Part shown: piece by piece, positions 63,972 to 64,000 of the stretch
How the letters are laid out: every line of letters begins with the position of its first letter
How positions within the stretch are numbered: the first letter of the stretch is position 1
Source of the DNA: Fontibacterium universale
GTDB taxonomy: Bacteria > Pseudomonadota > Alphaproteobacteria > Pelagibacterales > Pelagibacteraceae
DNA: 64,000 nt
Assembly (NCBI GenBank): GCA_965236175.1
Contig: CBDEAT010000006.1
Span: 1 to 64,000, forward strand
Reading direction: 5' to 3'
Translations under genes and position numbers: made by a program
The notes under the pieces: model-generated
Databases searched by the model: none
Seen by the model: the letters and a program-made list of their open reading frames with translations, nothing else
Told to the model about the DNA's origin: nothing

Positions 63972-64000
63972 ATAAAATCTTCAGAAATTAAGCTGTCAGT

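Noticed and set aside
1..64000. CRISPR array, IS element, prophage or integrase
   Set aside because: No regularly spaced direct repeats, transposase, integrase or phage structural genes were seen on either strand.

Overview
The window is AT-rich (about 30% GC by eye), densely packed bacterial DNA with the gene content of a streamlined alphaproteobacterium, most probably Pelagibacterales (SAR11) or a close relative. Support: NDUFA12 next to accBC, an iscR-iscS-sufBCDSU cluster with a SufT-SufA fusion, RNase E with an acidic insertion in its S1 domain, lptFG-lptD-surA-pdxA-rsmA, rpsF-rpsR-rplI-dnaB-alr, very short intergenic gaps, many TAATG/ATGA junctions and low-GC codon use. No rRNA, CRISPR array, IS element or prophage was seen.

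Layout. 1-1 kb: start of a nuoABC operon (minus). 1-5.7 kb: TPR protein, quinone oxidoreductase, and a glutamate/aspartate-type ABC transporter (gltIJKL) with a strong hairpin after the binding-protein gene. 5.7-9.4 kb: the most accessory part: small membrane protein, tRNA-Thr(TGT), a GC-rich structured-RNA candidate, a decayed conserved hypothetical gene and small unknown ORFs, an EamA transporter and zapE. 9.4-17.5 kb: nadK and the Fe-S assembly operon headed by iscR with a candidate operator. 17.6-24.1 kb: hydrolase, anmK, tyrS, AsmA-like protein, prfB with a classical programmed frameshift. 24.2-32.5 kb: rne, thiGS, aroQ, accBC, NDUFA12, a stand-alone NrdJ C-terminal domain, aspS. 32.6-44.6 kb: rnd, hda, purMN, ndk, pepA, the LPS export/outer-membrane set, pdxA, rsmA. 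44.6-55.4 kb: gmk, acpP, fabG, fabD, rpsF-rpsR-rplI, dnaB, alr, an RND exporter, cvpA, purF. 55.4-64 kb: a Der GTPase lacking its first GTPase domain, bamB, yfgM-like, panB, guaA, TPR protein, guaB, rlmE, a glycosyltransferase.

The strongest anomaly is the reading frames. About a dozen genes, many of them normally essential (gltJ, gltL, eamA, zapE, nadK, sufU, sufC, tyrS, prfB, accB, lptD, an RND exporter, a glycosyltransferase), are interrupted by frame changes while their encoded protein continues in another frame. I resolve 23 such breaks as +1 (one extra base), 3 as net +2 or -1, and none that demands -1 only. Many can be placed directly after an NTT codon (CTT|A, GTT|A, TTT|A), resembling the genuine RF2 site CTT|T in prfB of this same window. 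Insertion-biased sequencing error is the null hypothesis and cannot be excluded from sequence alone, but the single polarity, the context and the clustering deserve a direct test.

How the genes work together: most of the window is core metabolism and envelope biogenesis (complex I, Fe-S assembly, fatty acid initiation, LPS export, BAM, purine synthesis, translation). Niche-related genes are the amino acid uptake operon, the EamA exporter and the distal glycosyltransferase.
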